Of a stretch of DNA of 64,000 nucleotides, positions 11,462-19,343 are shown in pieces. The DNA comes from Lentzea atacamensis (lineage in GTDB: Bacteria; Actinomycetota; Actinomycetes; Mycobacteriales; Pseudonocardiaceae). Every line of letters begins with the position of its first letter. Position 1 is the stretch's first letter. The translations under genes and the position numbers were made by a program. The DNA is taken from the NCBI RefSeq assembly GCF_003269295.1, contig NZ_QLTT01000008.1, forward strand, positions 124,001-188,000. The letters are read 5' to 3'. Below the pieces are notes generated by a model that saw only the letters and a list, made by a program, of their open reading frames with translations, made no database searches and had not been told where the DNA came from.

Positions 11462-11508
11462 TGTGGGGGCCGAGCCCCCACACCCCCAGCCGGGGGCTCC
11501 GCCCCCGG
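11462..11508 (+). repeat. Tandem GC-rich hairpins after rpoZ
   Basis: Hairpin 1: TGTGGGGGC/GCCCCCACA (11462-11482, 3-nt loop CGA). Hairpin 2: CCGGGGGC/GCCCCCGG (11490-11508, 3-nt loop TCC). A third small stem CCCG/CGGG follows. They may terminate the mihF-gmk-rpoZ transcript; the GGGGGCTCCGCCCCC form is also a frequent intergenic element in high-GC actinobacteria. Confidence 0.7.
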
Positions 11509-11620
11509 ACCCCGTCCGGGCGCGCGTCTGGACTACCTGCTGGGGCAGTGCACCGGCAACCTGCGGGGGTCCTCCTCGTGGGGGCGTGGCCCTCATCGGT
11601 CGTTCCTCACAGGAGAACTG

Positions 11621-12877
11621 TTGACTTCCGCTTCGCATGACGTCGTTGATGCCCCCGTCAAACCCCGGATCGTTCTCGGGGTGGGCGGGGGCATCGCCGC
11701 GTACAAGGCCTGTGAGGTGCTGCGGCGGCTGACCGAGTCCGGTCACTCGGTGCGGGTCGTCCCCACCGAGGGGGCGCTGAAGTTCGTGGGAGCCGCCACG
11801 TTCGAGGCGCTGTCCGGCCAGGTCGTGACCGCTGACCCGTTCGACGACGTGCACGAGGTGCCGCACGTCAAGCTCGGGCAGAACGCCGACCTCGTGGTGG
11901 TCGCCCCCGCGACCGCGAACATCATCGCGAAGGCCGCGCACGGCCTTGCGGACGACCTGCTGACGAACACCCTGCTGACCGCGCGCTGCCCGGTCCTGCT
12001 GATCCCGGCGATGCACACCGAGATGTGGGAGCACCCGGCCACCCAGCACAACGTGGCGCTGCTGCGCAGCCGCGGTGTCGTCGTCGCCGAACCGGCGAGC
12101 GGCCGTCTCACCGGCAAGGACACCGGCAAGGGCCGCCTGCCGGACCCCGCCGAGATCGTCGAGCTGGCCCGGTTGCTGCTGGTGCGTCGTGACGCTCTGC
12201 AGCGGACACTGGAGGGCGTGCACGTCGCGATTTCGGCCGGCGGTACGCGCGAACCCCTCGACCCGGTGCGTTTCCTCGGCAACCGCTCGTCCGGCAAGCA
12301 GGGCTACGCGCTGGCGCGGGTCGCGGCTCAGCGCGGCGCCAGGGTGACGCTGGTCGCGGGCAACACCGCAGATCTCCCGACGCCCGCCGGGGTCGACCTG
12401 GTGCGGGTCGGCTCGGCGCTCGAGCTGCGCGACGCCATGCACAAGGTCGCGGCGGACGCGGACGTGGTCGTGATGGCCGCCGCGGTGGCCGACTTCCGGC
12501 CCGTCGCACTCGCCGGGCACAAGATCAAGAAGACGTCCGCCGACCCGGACCCGATCACGCTGACGAAGAACCCCGACATCCTCGCGGAGCTCGTTTCCGC
12601 ACGTCGGGAGGGTCAGGTGATCGTCGGGTTCGCCGCGGAGACGGGTGACGAGACGACCTCGGTGCTCGACTACGGCCGGGCGAAGCTGCGCCGCAAGGGC
12701 TGCGACCTCCTGGTCGTCAACGCAGTCGGTGACGGCAAGGCCTTCGAGCAGGAGGACAACGCCGGCTGGCTGTTGTCCGCCGAGGGCGCCGAAATCCCTA
12801 TACCACACGGTTCGAAAGTGCAACTGGCGTCCGTGGTGTGGGACGCAGTTACCGCCCGTTCCGCTGAACCTCAGTAA
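11621..12877 (+). CDS. coaBC: Bifunctional phosphopantothenoylcysteine synthetase/decarboxylase
   Basis: Coenzyme A synthesis: the N-terminal HFCD flavoprotein half (CoaC, about residues 10-190, starting VLGVGGGIAAYKA) decarboxylates phosphopantothenoylcysteine; the C-terminal half (CoaB, with ISAGGTREPLDPVRFL and KIKK) couples cysteine with CTP. The frame is open to 11453, but that region is the GC-rich hairpin tract. TTG at 11621 with AGGAG 5 nt upstream gives a 418-residue protein of family length; the exact start codon is somewhat uncertain. Confidence 0.95.
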   Translation: MTSASHDVVDAPVKPRIVLGVGGGIAAYKACEVLRRLTESGHSVRVVPTEGALKFVGAATFEALSGQVVTADPFDDVHEVPHVKLGQNADLVVVAPATANIIAKAAHGLADDLLTNTLLTARCPVLLIPAMHTEMWEHPATQHNVALLRSRGVVVAEPASGRLTGKDTGKGRLPDPAEIVELARLLLVRRDALQRTLEGVHVAISAGGTREPLDPVRFLGNRSSGKQGYALARVAAQRGARVTLVAGNTADLPTPAGVDLVRVGSALELRDAMHKVAADADVVVMAAAVADFRPVALAGHKIKKTSADPDPITLTKNPDILAELVSARREGQVIVGFAAETGDETTSVLDYGRAKLRRKGCDLLVVNAVGDGKAFEQEDNAGWLLSAEGAEIPIPHGSKVQLASVVWDAVTARSAEPQ

Positions 12878-12915
12878 GCTTTTTACGACGTCACGACTGC
12901 GAACAAGGAGTGTCC

Positions 12916-14118
12916 GTGAGCCAGCACAGCAGCAGGCTGTTCACCAGTGAGTCGGTGACCGAGGGACACCCCGACAAGATCTGCGACGCGATCAGCGACT
13001 CGATCCTCGACGCGCTGCTGGCGAAGGACCCGCGCTCGCGTGTCGCGGTGGAGACGCTGGTCACCACGGGGCAGGTCCACGTCGCGGGTGAGGTCACCAC
13101 GGAGGCCTACGCCGACATCCCCACGATCGTGCGCGAGAAGATCCTGGAGATCGGCTACGACTCGTCCGCGAAGGGCTTCGACGGTCACTCGTGCGGCGTG
13201 AACGTCGCCATCGGCGCACAGTCCCCGGACATCGCGCAGGGTGTCGATGTCGCGTTCGAGAACCGGGTCGAGGGCGCGGCGGACGAGATCGACAAGCAGG
13301 GTGCGGGCGACCAGGGCCTGATGTTCGGCTACGCGTGCACCGACACGCCCGAGCTCATGCCGTTGCCGATCGCGCTGGCTCACCGGCTCTCGCGCCGGCT
13401 GACCGCGGTCCGCAAGGACGGCACCGTTCCGTACCTGCGCCCGGACGGCAAGACCCAGGTCACCATCGAATACGCGGGCGACCAGCCGGTCCGCCTCGAC
13501 ACGGTGGTGATCTCCACCCAGCACGCCGACGGCATCGACCTGGAGAAGCTGCTCGGTGTCGACCTGCGCACGCACGTGGTCCAGCCGGAGATCGAGGAGC
13601 TGGGTCTGGACACGTCCGGTGTGCGGTTGCTGACCAACCCGACCGGCCGGTTCGTCATCGGTGGCCCGATGGGTGACGCGGGCCTGACCGGCCGCAAGAT
13701 CATCGTCGACACCTACGGCGGCATGGCCCGCCACGGTGGCGGTGCGTTCTCCGGCAAGGACCCGTCGAAGGTCGACCGCTCCGCCGCCTACGCGATGCGC
13801 TGGGTCGCGAAGAACACCGTCGCGGCCGGCCTGGCCACCCGCGTCGAGGTGCAGGTCGCGTACGCGATCGGCAAGGCGGCGCCGGTGGGTCTGTTCGTCG
13901 AGACCTTCGGCACCGAGACGGTCGACCCGCAGAAGATCCAGCAGGCCATCACCGAGGTGTTCGACCTCCGTCCGGCCGCGATCATCCGCGACCTCGACCT
14001 GCTGCGCCCGATCTACGCCCCGACCGCCGCGTACGGCCACTTCGGCCGCACCGACGTCGACCTGCCCTGGGAGTCGACGGACCGTGCCGACGCCCTGCGC
14101 GCCGCCGCCGGCGCCTGA
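12916..14118 (+). CDS. metK: S-adenosylmethionine synthetase
   Basis: Makes S-adenosylmethionine from methionine and ATP; a 400-residue, three-domain protein. Signatures: FTSESVTEGHPDK at the N-terminus, GAGDQGLMFGYA mid-protein, and GGGAFSGKDPSKVDRS for the phosphate-binding loop. The GTG at 12916 sits 5 nt after AAGGAG; a GTG at 12910 overlaps that site and is rejected. Only 38 bp separate it from coaBC and no SAM riboswitch is visible, so it may be read through from coaBC. Confidence 0.97.
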   Translation: MSQHSSRLFTSESVTEGHPDKICDAISDSILDALLAKDPRSRVAVETLVTTGQVHVAGEVTTEAYADIPTIVREKILEIGYDSSAKGFDGHSCGVNVAIGAQSPDIAQGVDVAFENRVEGAADEIDKQGAGDQGLMFGYACTDTPELMPLPIALAHRLSRRLTAVRKDGTVPYLRPDGKTQVTIEYAGDQPVRLDTVVISTQHADGIDLEKLLGVDLRTHVVQPEIEELGLDTSGVRLLTNPTGRFVIGGPMGDAGLTGRKIIVDTYGGMARHGGGAFSGKDPSKVDRSAAYAMRWVAKNTVAAGLATRVEVQVAYAIGKAAPVGLFVETFGTETVDPQKIQQAITEVFDLRPAAIIRDLDLLRPIYAPTAAYGHFGRTDVDLPWESTDRADALRAAAGA

Positions 14119-14130
14119 TCGTCGTCAGCG

Positions 14131-14162
14131 AACGGCCCGCTTCCCTCGGGAGGCGGGCCGTT
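14131..14162 (+). terminator. metK terminator hairpin
   Basis: AACGGCCCGC/GGCGGGCCGTT-type stem with 10 perfect pairs and a 12-nt loop, 12 bp after the metK stop. Confidence 0.85.
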
Positions 14163-14196
14163 CCGCGTATTTCCGGCCCGGCGGTCTCCGCGGTGA

Positions 14197-15319
14197 GTGG
14201 GGGAGGACCACCTGCGCGGGGTGCCGCGGCCGTTGGACGTCGAGGTGCCGCGCCTGCGGCTCGTCGACCGGTTGCGGCAACGCTGGCGCCGCCCGGTCAC
14301 GCTGGTCGTCGCCGGTGCCGGCTTCGGCAAGACCACGGCGCTGGCCCAGGCGGTCCGGGCGAACCTCCTAGATCCGCGCGGCGTCGACGTGTGGGTGACC
14401 TGCGGCCCCGGCCACGAGGACGCGAGCACGCTGGCCGCCGCGATCCTGGACGCCCTCGCCACCGCTCACGGTCCTGAGCCGGGCACGCGAGAGGTCATCG
14501 CGGCACTGCGTCAGCGAGGCCCGCTCGACGTGTGCCTGCTGCTCGACGACGTCCACGAGATCCCCGGCGGTTCACCGGGAGCCGAGCTCCTCGGTGCCGT
14601 CGCACGTGCGTTGCCTGACACCGCGCACCTGGTGCTGTCCGGCCGGTGCGTGAGCCTCCCGCTGGCCCGCAGGGAGGCGGCGGGCGAGGTGGCCACGATC
14701 GGGACGGACGACCTGGCCTTCACCGGCGCCGAGACGGCCGCGCTGGCCCGCCGGTTCGGCCGCGAGCTCACCGAGGACCTGCACGGCTGGCCCGCCCTCA
14801 TCAGGCTGTCGCTCAGCGCCGGGCCCGCCGCGTTGTGGCGCTACGCCGCGGAAGAGGTGCTCAGCCGCGTGTCCGGCGAGGTGCGGACGGCGTTGACGGC
14901 GCTGGTCGCCCTCGGGTGCGCGACGGCGGACGAGGTCGTTCCAGGATCTCAGCGACACCGACCAGCTGGACCAGGCGGTCGCGCTGTGGCGCGGCGAGCC
15001 GCTGCCGGACCTGGCGGACGTGTGCGAGGCCGAGATCACCGAGGTGCGGGCCCGGTACGTGCACAACCTGCTGGCACTGGGCGAGCTCCGGCTCGTCACC
15101 GCGGATCCGGTGCAGGCGTGGCGGCTGGCCGACCGCGCGCTGAGGCTGGAACCGTTCGAGCCGCGCGGCCACCGGCTGGCGCTGGCCGCAGCGCTGCGCG
15201 CACGGAATCCACAAAGGACTGCGGAGACCCGTGCGCGCGTGCTGGACTCGTTGCGGCAGCTCGGGGTGCGCCCCGATCCCGCCACGGAGATCCTGCTGAG
15301 GCAGTCGGTCAGCAGCTGA
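14197..15319 (+). pseudogene. STAND ATPase/BTAD regulator with internal deletion and frameshift
   Basis: Remnant of a large regulator. From 14197 the frame encodes an AAA/STAND ATPase N-terminus: Walker A GAGFGKTTAL, a CLLLDDVHE Walker B and a GWPALIRLS sensor segment, up to about 14938. The homologous reading then jumps to another frame (from 14939), which encodes a complete BTAD-like tail with ALWRGEPLPDLAD and RPDPATEILL and stops at 15319. The TPR-like middle of such regulators (usually several hundred residues) is missing, so a deletion with a frame change is the simplest reading. The first frame runs on to 15477 without similarity. Regulator function is probably lost. Confidence 0.75.
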
Positions 15320-15791
15320 CCTGGACCTCCGTGGACGGCGTGCAGAAGTCGAAGCCGGCCTCACCGTCGCCGGCGTCGGCGTTCAGGTCGCCGGACAGCA
15401 GGTCCATCCCGTCGCCGCCACGCAGCCGGTCGTCGCCCGGTTCGCCGTGGGCGGTGTCGTCGTCGGGGCCGCCCTGAACCTTGTCGTCGCCCCAGCCGGC
15501 GCAGATCAGGTCGTTGCCGCTGCCGCCGTGGATGACGTCGTCGGCGCCGAGACCGAGGATGATGTCGTTGCCGTCCAGGCCCCAGATGTCGTCGGGCAGG
15601 GGGCTGCCCTGGATCACGTCCGGCAGCGGGGTGCCCTGGATGAAGCCGGAGCCGGTGATCGTGGGCACGGCGTTGTAGCAGGCCGCGACGCCCGGTCTGT
15701 TCTGGAACTCCGGCGGGACCTCGTCCGCTGTGGCGACACCCGCGGTGCACAGGCCGATGGCGAGTGTCGCGGCGGCGATTCGCAGTCTCAT
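15309..15791 (-). CDS. Secreted RTX-like calcium-binding protein
   Basis: 160-residue protein with a Sec signal peptide (about residues 1-22, ending ATA|D), then degenerate hemolysin-type nonapeptide repeats such as GLDGNDIILG, HGGSGNDLI and RGGDGMDLL (about residues 68-140), which in this family bind calcium and fold outside the cell. Four Cys residues could form disulfides. ATG start with GAGGGG upstream. No type I secretion genes are near, consistent with Sec export. Function is unknown. Overlaps the broken regulator by 11 bp tail-to-tail. Confidence 0.8.
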   Translation of the reverse strand: MRLRIAAATLAIGLCTAGVATADEVPPEFQNRPGVAACYNAVPTITGSGFIQGTPLPDVIQGSPLPDDIWGLDGNDIILGLGADDVIHGGSGNDLICAGWGDDKVQGGPDDDTAHGEPGDDRLRGGDGMDLLSGDLNADAGDGEAGFDFCTPSTEVQVSC

Positions 15792-15862
15792 GGTTGTTTC
15801 CCCTCGTCCGTGTTTTGCCTACGGACAGAAGCGTCACAACCGGGCGTTGCCCGAACGCTAAC

Positions 15863-16069
15863 CGGACCGTCGTGGGGCTCGGTGCCCCGCAACGCGTCGA
15901 TCAGGTGCGTTGCGGGGAGCACCGAGTGTGCGCGCAACGCCGGCAGCGCCAGGAGGGAGCGCTGGCGCGTACCGGCGAGGCGCAGCACGCCGCCTGGCCC
16001 GGTGACTTCGAGGGGTCCGAGCAGGCGGACGTCGAGTGGGTCCACGCATCCCAGCGGAGTCCTCGGCAC
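15863..16069 (-). pseudogene. N-terminal stump of a SARP/AfsR-type regulator
   Basis: About 65 codons resemble the start of the OmpR-like winged-helix domain of SARP regulators: VRLLGPLEVTGPGG, then RQRSLLA and a THLIDAL helix. Similarity stops at about 15863, before the recognition helix is complete; the open frame continues to 15788 with unrelated residues. This is a truncated remnant. It fills most of the 360-bp gap between the RTX protein and the phospholipase; I see no other gene there. Confidence 0.6.
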
Positions 16070-16151
16070 GGACCCTGATACATCGCGCGGACCATGTCAG
16101 TTCATACGTGGGTTGGTTCCGCGTCACCATTTGAGACTAGAAACTCGTTCC

Positions 16152-18098
16152 ATGTCGCTTTCTCGTCGTGGGTTCATGGCCGCCGTCGCTGCTGCTGCGT
16201 CTGGCACGTTGCTGCCGCCGTCGGTGTACGCCGCATTGGCCCGTGAGCCTCGTGCGGGAGGGTTGCGCGCGATCAAGCACGTCGTGCTGTTGATGCAGGA
16301 GAACAGATCGTTCGACCACTACTACGGCACACTTCGTGGCGTGCGCGGGTTCTCGGACCGGAACGCGTTGCGCGGGGTGTTCGACCAGTCGGGCGTGCTG
16401 CCGTTCCCGGTGCGCGAGTCGGCCTCCGGGCGGGACATCCACTACATCGGCGACCTGGACCACAGCTGGAACGGCGGGCACTCGGCGTTGCGCGGCGGGT
16501 GGAACGACAACTGGGTGCCGGCGAAGACCGCGGCGACGATGGCGTTCTACACGCGGCAGGACATCCCGTTCCACTACGAGCTGGCCGACACCTTCACGTT
16601 GTGCGACGCCTACCACTGCTCGGTGCCTTCTTCCACGTCGCCGAACCGGAACTACTGGGTGTCCGGGTACACCGGTTTCGAGCCTTCCGGTGCTCGGGCG
16701 ACCGGGAACGCGGCCTACAACGAGGACAAGCACACCGGCTACACGTGGAAGACCTACCCGGAACGTCTTGAGGCGGCGGGGAAGTCGTGGCGGGTGTACC
16801 AGGAGTGGGACAACTTCCAGGACAACAACCTGGAGTTCTTCGTGCGGTTCAAGGAGATCGCGCGCAAGGTGCTGCCGGCCGGGTTCAAGTCGCTGGACAA
16901 GCTCTACGGGACCGGGGACCCGGCGCTGATCGGCGCGATCGACCTGTCGCGGCTCACCGCCGCGGAGAGGTCCTTGTACGACAGGGGACTGCACCGCGTT
17001 CGTCCCGGCGGGCTGGGGGAGGCGTTCCGGGCCGATGTCGAGTCCGGCCGGCTGCCCGCTGTCTCCTACCTCGTCCCGTCCTCTGTGGACTCGGAACACC
17101 CCGGCGCGTCGTCGCCCGCCGCGTCCGCCTCGATCACCTATCAGGTGTTGGACGCGTTGGCTTCCAACCAGGACGTGTGGGAGTCCACCGTCCTGTTCAT
17201 CACCTACGACGAGAACGACGGCTTCTACGACCACGTGCCACCGCCGCGTCCGCCGCTGTCCGTCGCCGATGAGTACGTGGGTGACAAGCCGTTGGGGTTG
17301 GGTGCGCGCGTGCCGATGACCGTCGTCTCGCCGTGGTCCGTTGGCGGATACGTGTGTTCGCAGGTGTTCGACCACACGTCGATGACGCAGTTCCTGGAGC
17401 GGTGGACCGGCGTGCGCTCCGAGGAGATCTCCGCGTGGCGCCGCACCGTGTCGGGCGACCTGACCTCGGCGTTCGACTTCGACCGGCGCCGCACGTGGCC
17501 CGAGGTCGGCGAGCCCGCGCCGGTGCCTCCCGCGACGCCGCGCTGGCGTCCCGCGCCGCCGTCGTCGCAGAAGATGCCGGAGCAGGAGCCCGGACGGCGA
17601 CGTGCGCGCGCTCTGCCGTATCAGCCTGACGCGTCGTTGCGCGGGGAGTTGCTGGAGATGACGAACTCCGGCTCGGCTTCCGTGCACTTCGCGCTGTACC
17701 CGTACTCCGGCCAGTTCGCCTTGCCGCAGCACTTCGACGTCGCGTCGTCGGCCTCCGTCGAGGTCGCGGGTGATCACGACCTGGTATTGCTGGGCCCCAA
17801 CGGCTTCCGCCGTGAGTTCGCCGGGTCTGCCACGGACCGTGCGCGGGTGTCGTCGTCGGTGCGCGGATACAGCCGCGTGCTGACGCTGACGTTCGAGAAC
17901 AGCGGCCCGTCACGACTGACGTTCGTGCTGGGCCGGCGGAAGTACGTGGTGCGCCCCGGCCATCGGCACGTGATCCCTTGGCTGACCGTGATGAACTCCG
18001 GCTGGTACGACCTGACCGTGACGGTGGAGGAGGAGCCGCGGTTCCGCCGTCGTTTGTGTGGTCACATTGAGAACGGCCAGGAGTCGATCTCCGGTTAA
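16152..18098 (+). CDS. Tat-exported phospholipase C / phosphoesterase family protein
   Basis: 648-residue non-haemolytic phospholipase C-type protein (alkaline-phosphatase-like fold), cleaving phosphodiester headgroups outside the cell. A twin-arginine signal (SRRGFMAAVAAAASG) at residues 4-18 marks Tat export. Catalytic features: VVLLMQENRSFDHYYG near the N-terminus (metal site and nucleophile region), YHCSVPSSTSPNR, and ITYDENDGFYDHVPPP. The C-terminus carries two DUF756-type beta domains. The upstream frame is open to 15447 but crosses the antisense RTX gene; ATG 16152 starts at the signal peptide. No good ribosome site is seen. Such enzymes are often phosphate-regulated, but I found no clear PHO box. 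Confidence 0.9.
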   Translation: MSLSRRGFMAAVAAAASGTLLPPSVYAALAREPRAGGLRAIKHVVLLMQENRSFDHYYGTLRGVRGFSDRNALRGVFDQSGVLPFPVRESASGRDIHYIGDLDHSWNGGHSALRGGWNDNWVPAKTAATMAFYTRQDIPFHYELADTFTLCDAYHCSVPSSTSPNRNYWVSGYTGFEPSGARATGNAAYNEDKHTGYTWKTYPERLEAAGKSWRVYQEWDNFQDNNLEFFVRFKEIARKVLPAGFKSLDKLYGTGDPALIGAIDLSRLTAAERSLYDRGLHRVRPGGLGEAFRADVESGRLPAVSYLVPSSVDSEHPGASSPAASASITYQVLDALASNQDVWESTVLFITYDENDGFYDHVPPPRPPLSVADEYVGDKPLGLGARVPMTVVSPWSVGGYVCSQVFDHTSMTQFLERWTGVRSEEISAWRRTVSGDLTSAFDFDRRRTWPEVGEPAPVPPATPRWRPAPPSSQKMPEQEPGRRRARALPYQPDASLRGELLEMTNSGSASVHFALYPYSGQFALPQHFDVASSASVEVAGDHDLVLLGPNGFRREFAGSATDRARVSSSVRGYSRVLTLTFENSGPSRLTFVLGRRKYVVRPGHRHVIPWLTVMNSGWYDLTVTVEEEPRFRRRLCGHIENGQESISG

Positions 18099-18101
18099 CG
18101 T
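18096..18101 (+). promoter_or_regulatory. Leaderless-type -10 element
   Basis: TAACGT lies exactly 6 nt before GTG 18108 and contains the TAA stop of the upstream phospholipase gene; no ribosome site is present. Confidence 0.5.
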
Positions 18102-18107
18102 GGCCCC

Positions 18108-19313
18108 GTGGAGATCACGGGGGACGAGATCCGGCGGTTGCTGACGGAGGCCGACGACCTGGATCCCAGCGGGCTGCGCGTGGTCGGCGCGCACATCGAG
18201 GGCCAGCTCGACCTGCGGGACCTGGTGGTCAAGCGGCCGCTGGTGCTGCGCGACTGCACGACCGAGCAGCCGGTGCTGCTCAGCCGGGCGCACTTCTCCC
18301 AGCTGGACCTGGAGGGCCTGGTCGCGCCGTCGATCCGGGCCCGCGGCCTGACGGTGGACCACGACCTGCACCTGAGCTCGGCCCGGCTGAGCGGCGACGA
18401 GTCGATCTACGCGCTGCACATGCGCATCGGCGGTAGCGTCTACCTCGACGACGGGTTCCAGGCCGCGGGTTCGGTGGTGCTGAGCGGCTCACGAGTCGCG
18501 GGCGTGATCTCCTGCCGCGGCGCGCGGTTCGACTCGACCCTGCACCTGGTGGACGTCCAGGTCGGCGACGCGATCTTCTTGTCCCACGGCTGCCGGGCCT
18601 CGAGCGACGGCACCCACGCCGCGGTCCGGATGCGCGGCGCCCGTGTCGACGGCCAGATCGTCCTGCGCGACGGCCGCTTCACCTCGCCGGCGGTCGCGGT
18701 CGACCTGCGGCACGTCAAGGTCGGCAAGGACCTGCTCATGCCGTTCGAGGGGATCGAGGGTTCCGTTCAGCTGGAAGGCCTGGTCTACGAGGGCCTGCCC
18801 CGTGACGCCACAGTGGACGAATGGCTGTCGCTGCTGGCCACGCGCACGCCCTACTACTCGACCCAGCCGTGGGTGCAACTCGCCGCCGCCCACCAGGCGG
18901 CCGGGCACGAACGCGACGTCCGGCGAATTCGCGTTGCCGCCCAACGTGATCTGCGCCGCCGCGGCCAGCTGTCGCGGTGGGGCCGGATCTGGCACCTCAT
19001 CCGCGGCTTGACCATCGGGCACGGCTACCGGCCGGCTCTCGCGTTGTTGTGGCTGGCCGGCGTGCTCGCGGTGTCGGTGGCCGTTGTGCTGGCGTCGGGC
19101 GCCGTGCGGTGCTCCGTGGTGGAACAGGTCGGCTACGCGCTGAACGTGGCGACACCCCTGGTCAAGGTCGACGCGGCTCGCTGCACGGTGGACACCGCGT
19201 CGGGCGCAGGCCAGTTCGTGCTGGCCTCGACGTGGCTGCTGCAGATCCTGGCCTGGGCGTTCGCCACCCTGTTCGTGGCGGGCTTCACCGGTTTGGTGAG
19301 GCGCAACGCGTGA
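18108..19313 (+). CDS. Beta-helix-like N-terminus membrane protein, function unknown
   Basis: 401 residues. About residues 15-230 form repeated short beta strands with regular V/L-G-x-L/V turns (GLRVVGAHIEGQLDLRDL, IGGSVYLDDGF), like a bactofilin or pentapeptide-type right-handed helix. A basic linker and two transmembrane helices (about residues 300-325 and 365-390) follow, with two Cys in the loop between them. Similar proteins in streptomycetes are sometimes called membrane-associated oxidoreductase, but I see no cofactor motif and do not support that name. GTG start with a -10-like TAACGT 6 nt upstream suggests a leaderless mRNA. Confidence 0.75.
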   Translation: MEITGDEIRRLLTEADDLDPSGLRVVGAHIEGQLDLRDLVVKRPLVLRDCTTEQPVLLSRAHFSQLDLEGLVAPSIRARGLTVDHDLHLSSARLSGDESIYALHMRIGGSVYLDDGFQAAGSVVLSGSRVAGVISCRGARFDSTLHLVDVQVGDAIFLSHGCRASSDGTHAAVRMRGARVDGQIVLRDGRFTSPAVAVDLRHVKVGKDLLMPFEGIEGSVQLEGLVYEGLPRDATVDEWLSLLATRTPYYSTQPWVQLAAAHQAAGHERDVRRIRVAAQRDLRRRGQLSRWGRIWHLIRGLTIGHGYRPALALLWLAGVLAVSVAVVLASGAVRCSVVEQVGYALNVATPLVKVDAARCTVDTASGAGQFVLASTWLLQILAWAFATLFVAGFTGLVRRNA

Positions 19314-19343
19314 CTGTCGGGGGTGTCTGATACACCAAGAGGC

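Noticed and set aside
12878..12915. SAM riboswitch upstream of metK
   Set aside because: Only 38 bp separate coaBC and metK, too short for any known SAM aptamer.
15447..16151. In-frame 5' extension of the phospholipase gene by 235 codons
   Set aside because: It would cross the antisense RTX gene and bury the Tat signal peptide; ATG 16152 is the natural start.
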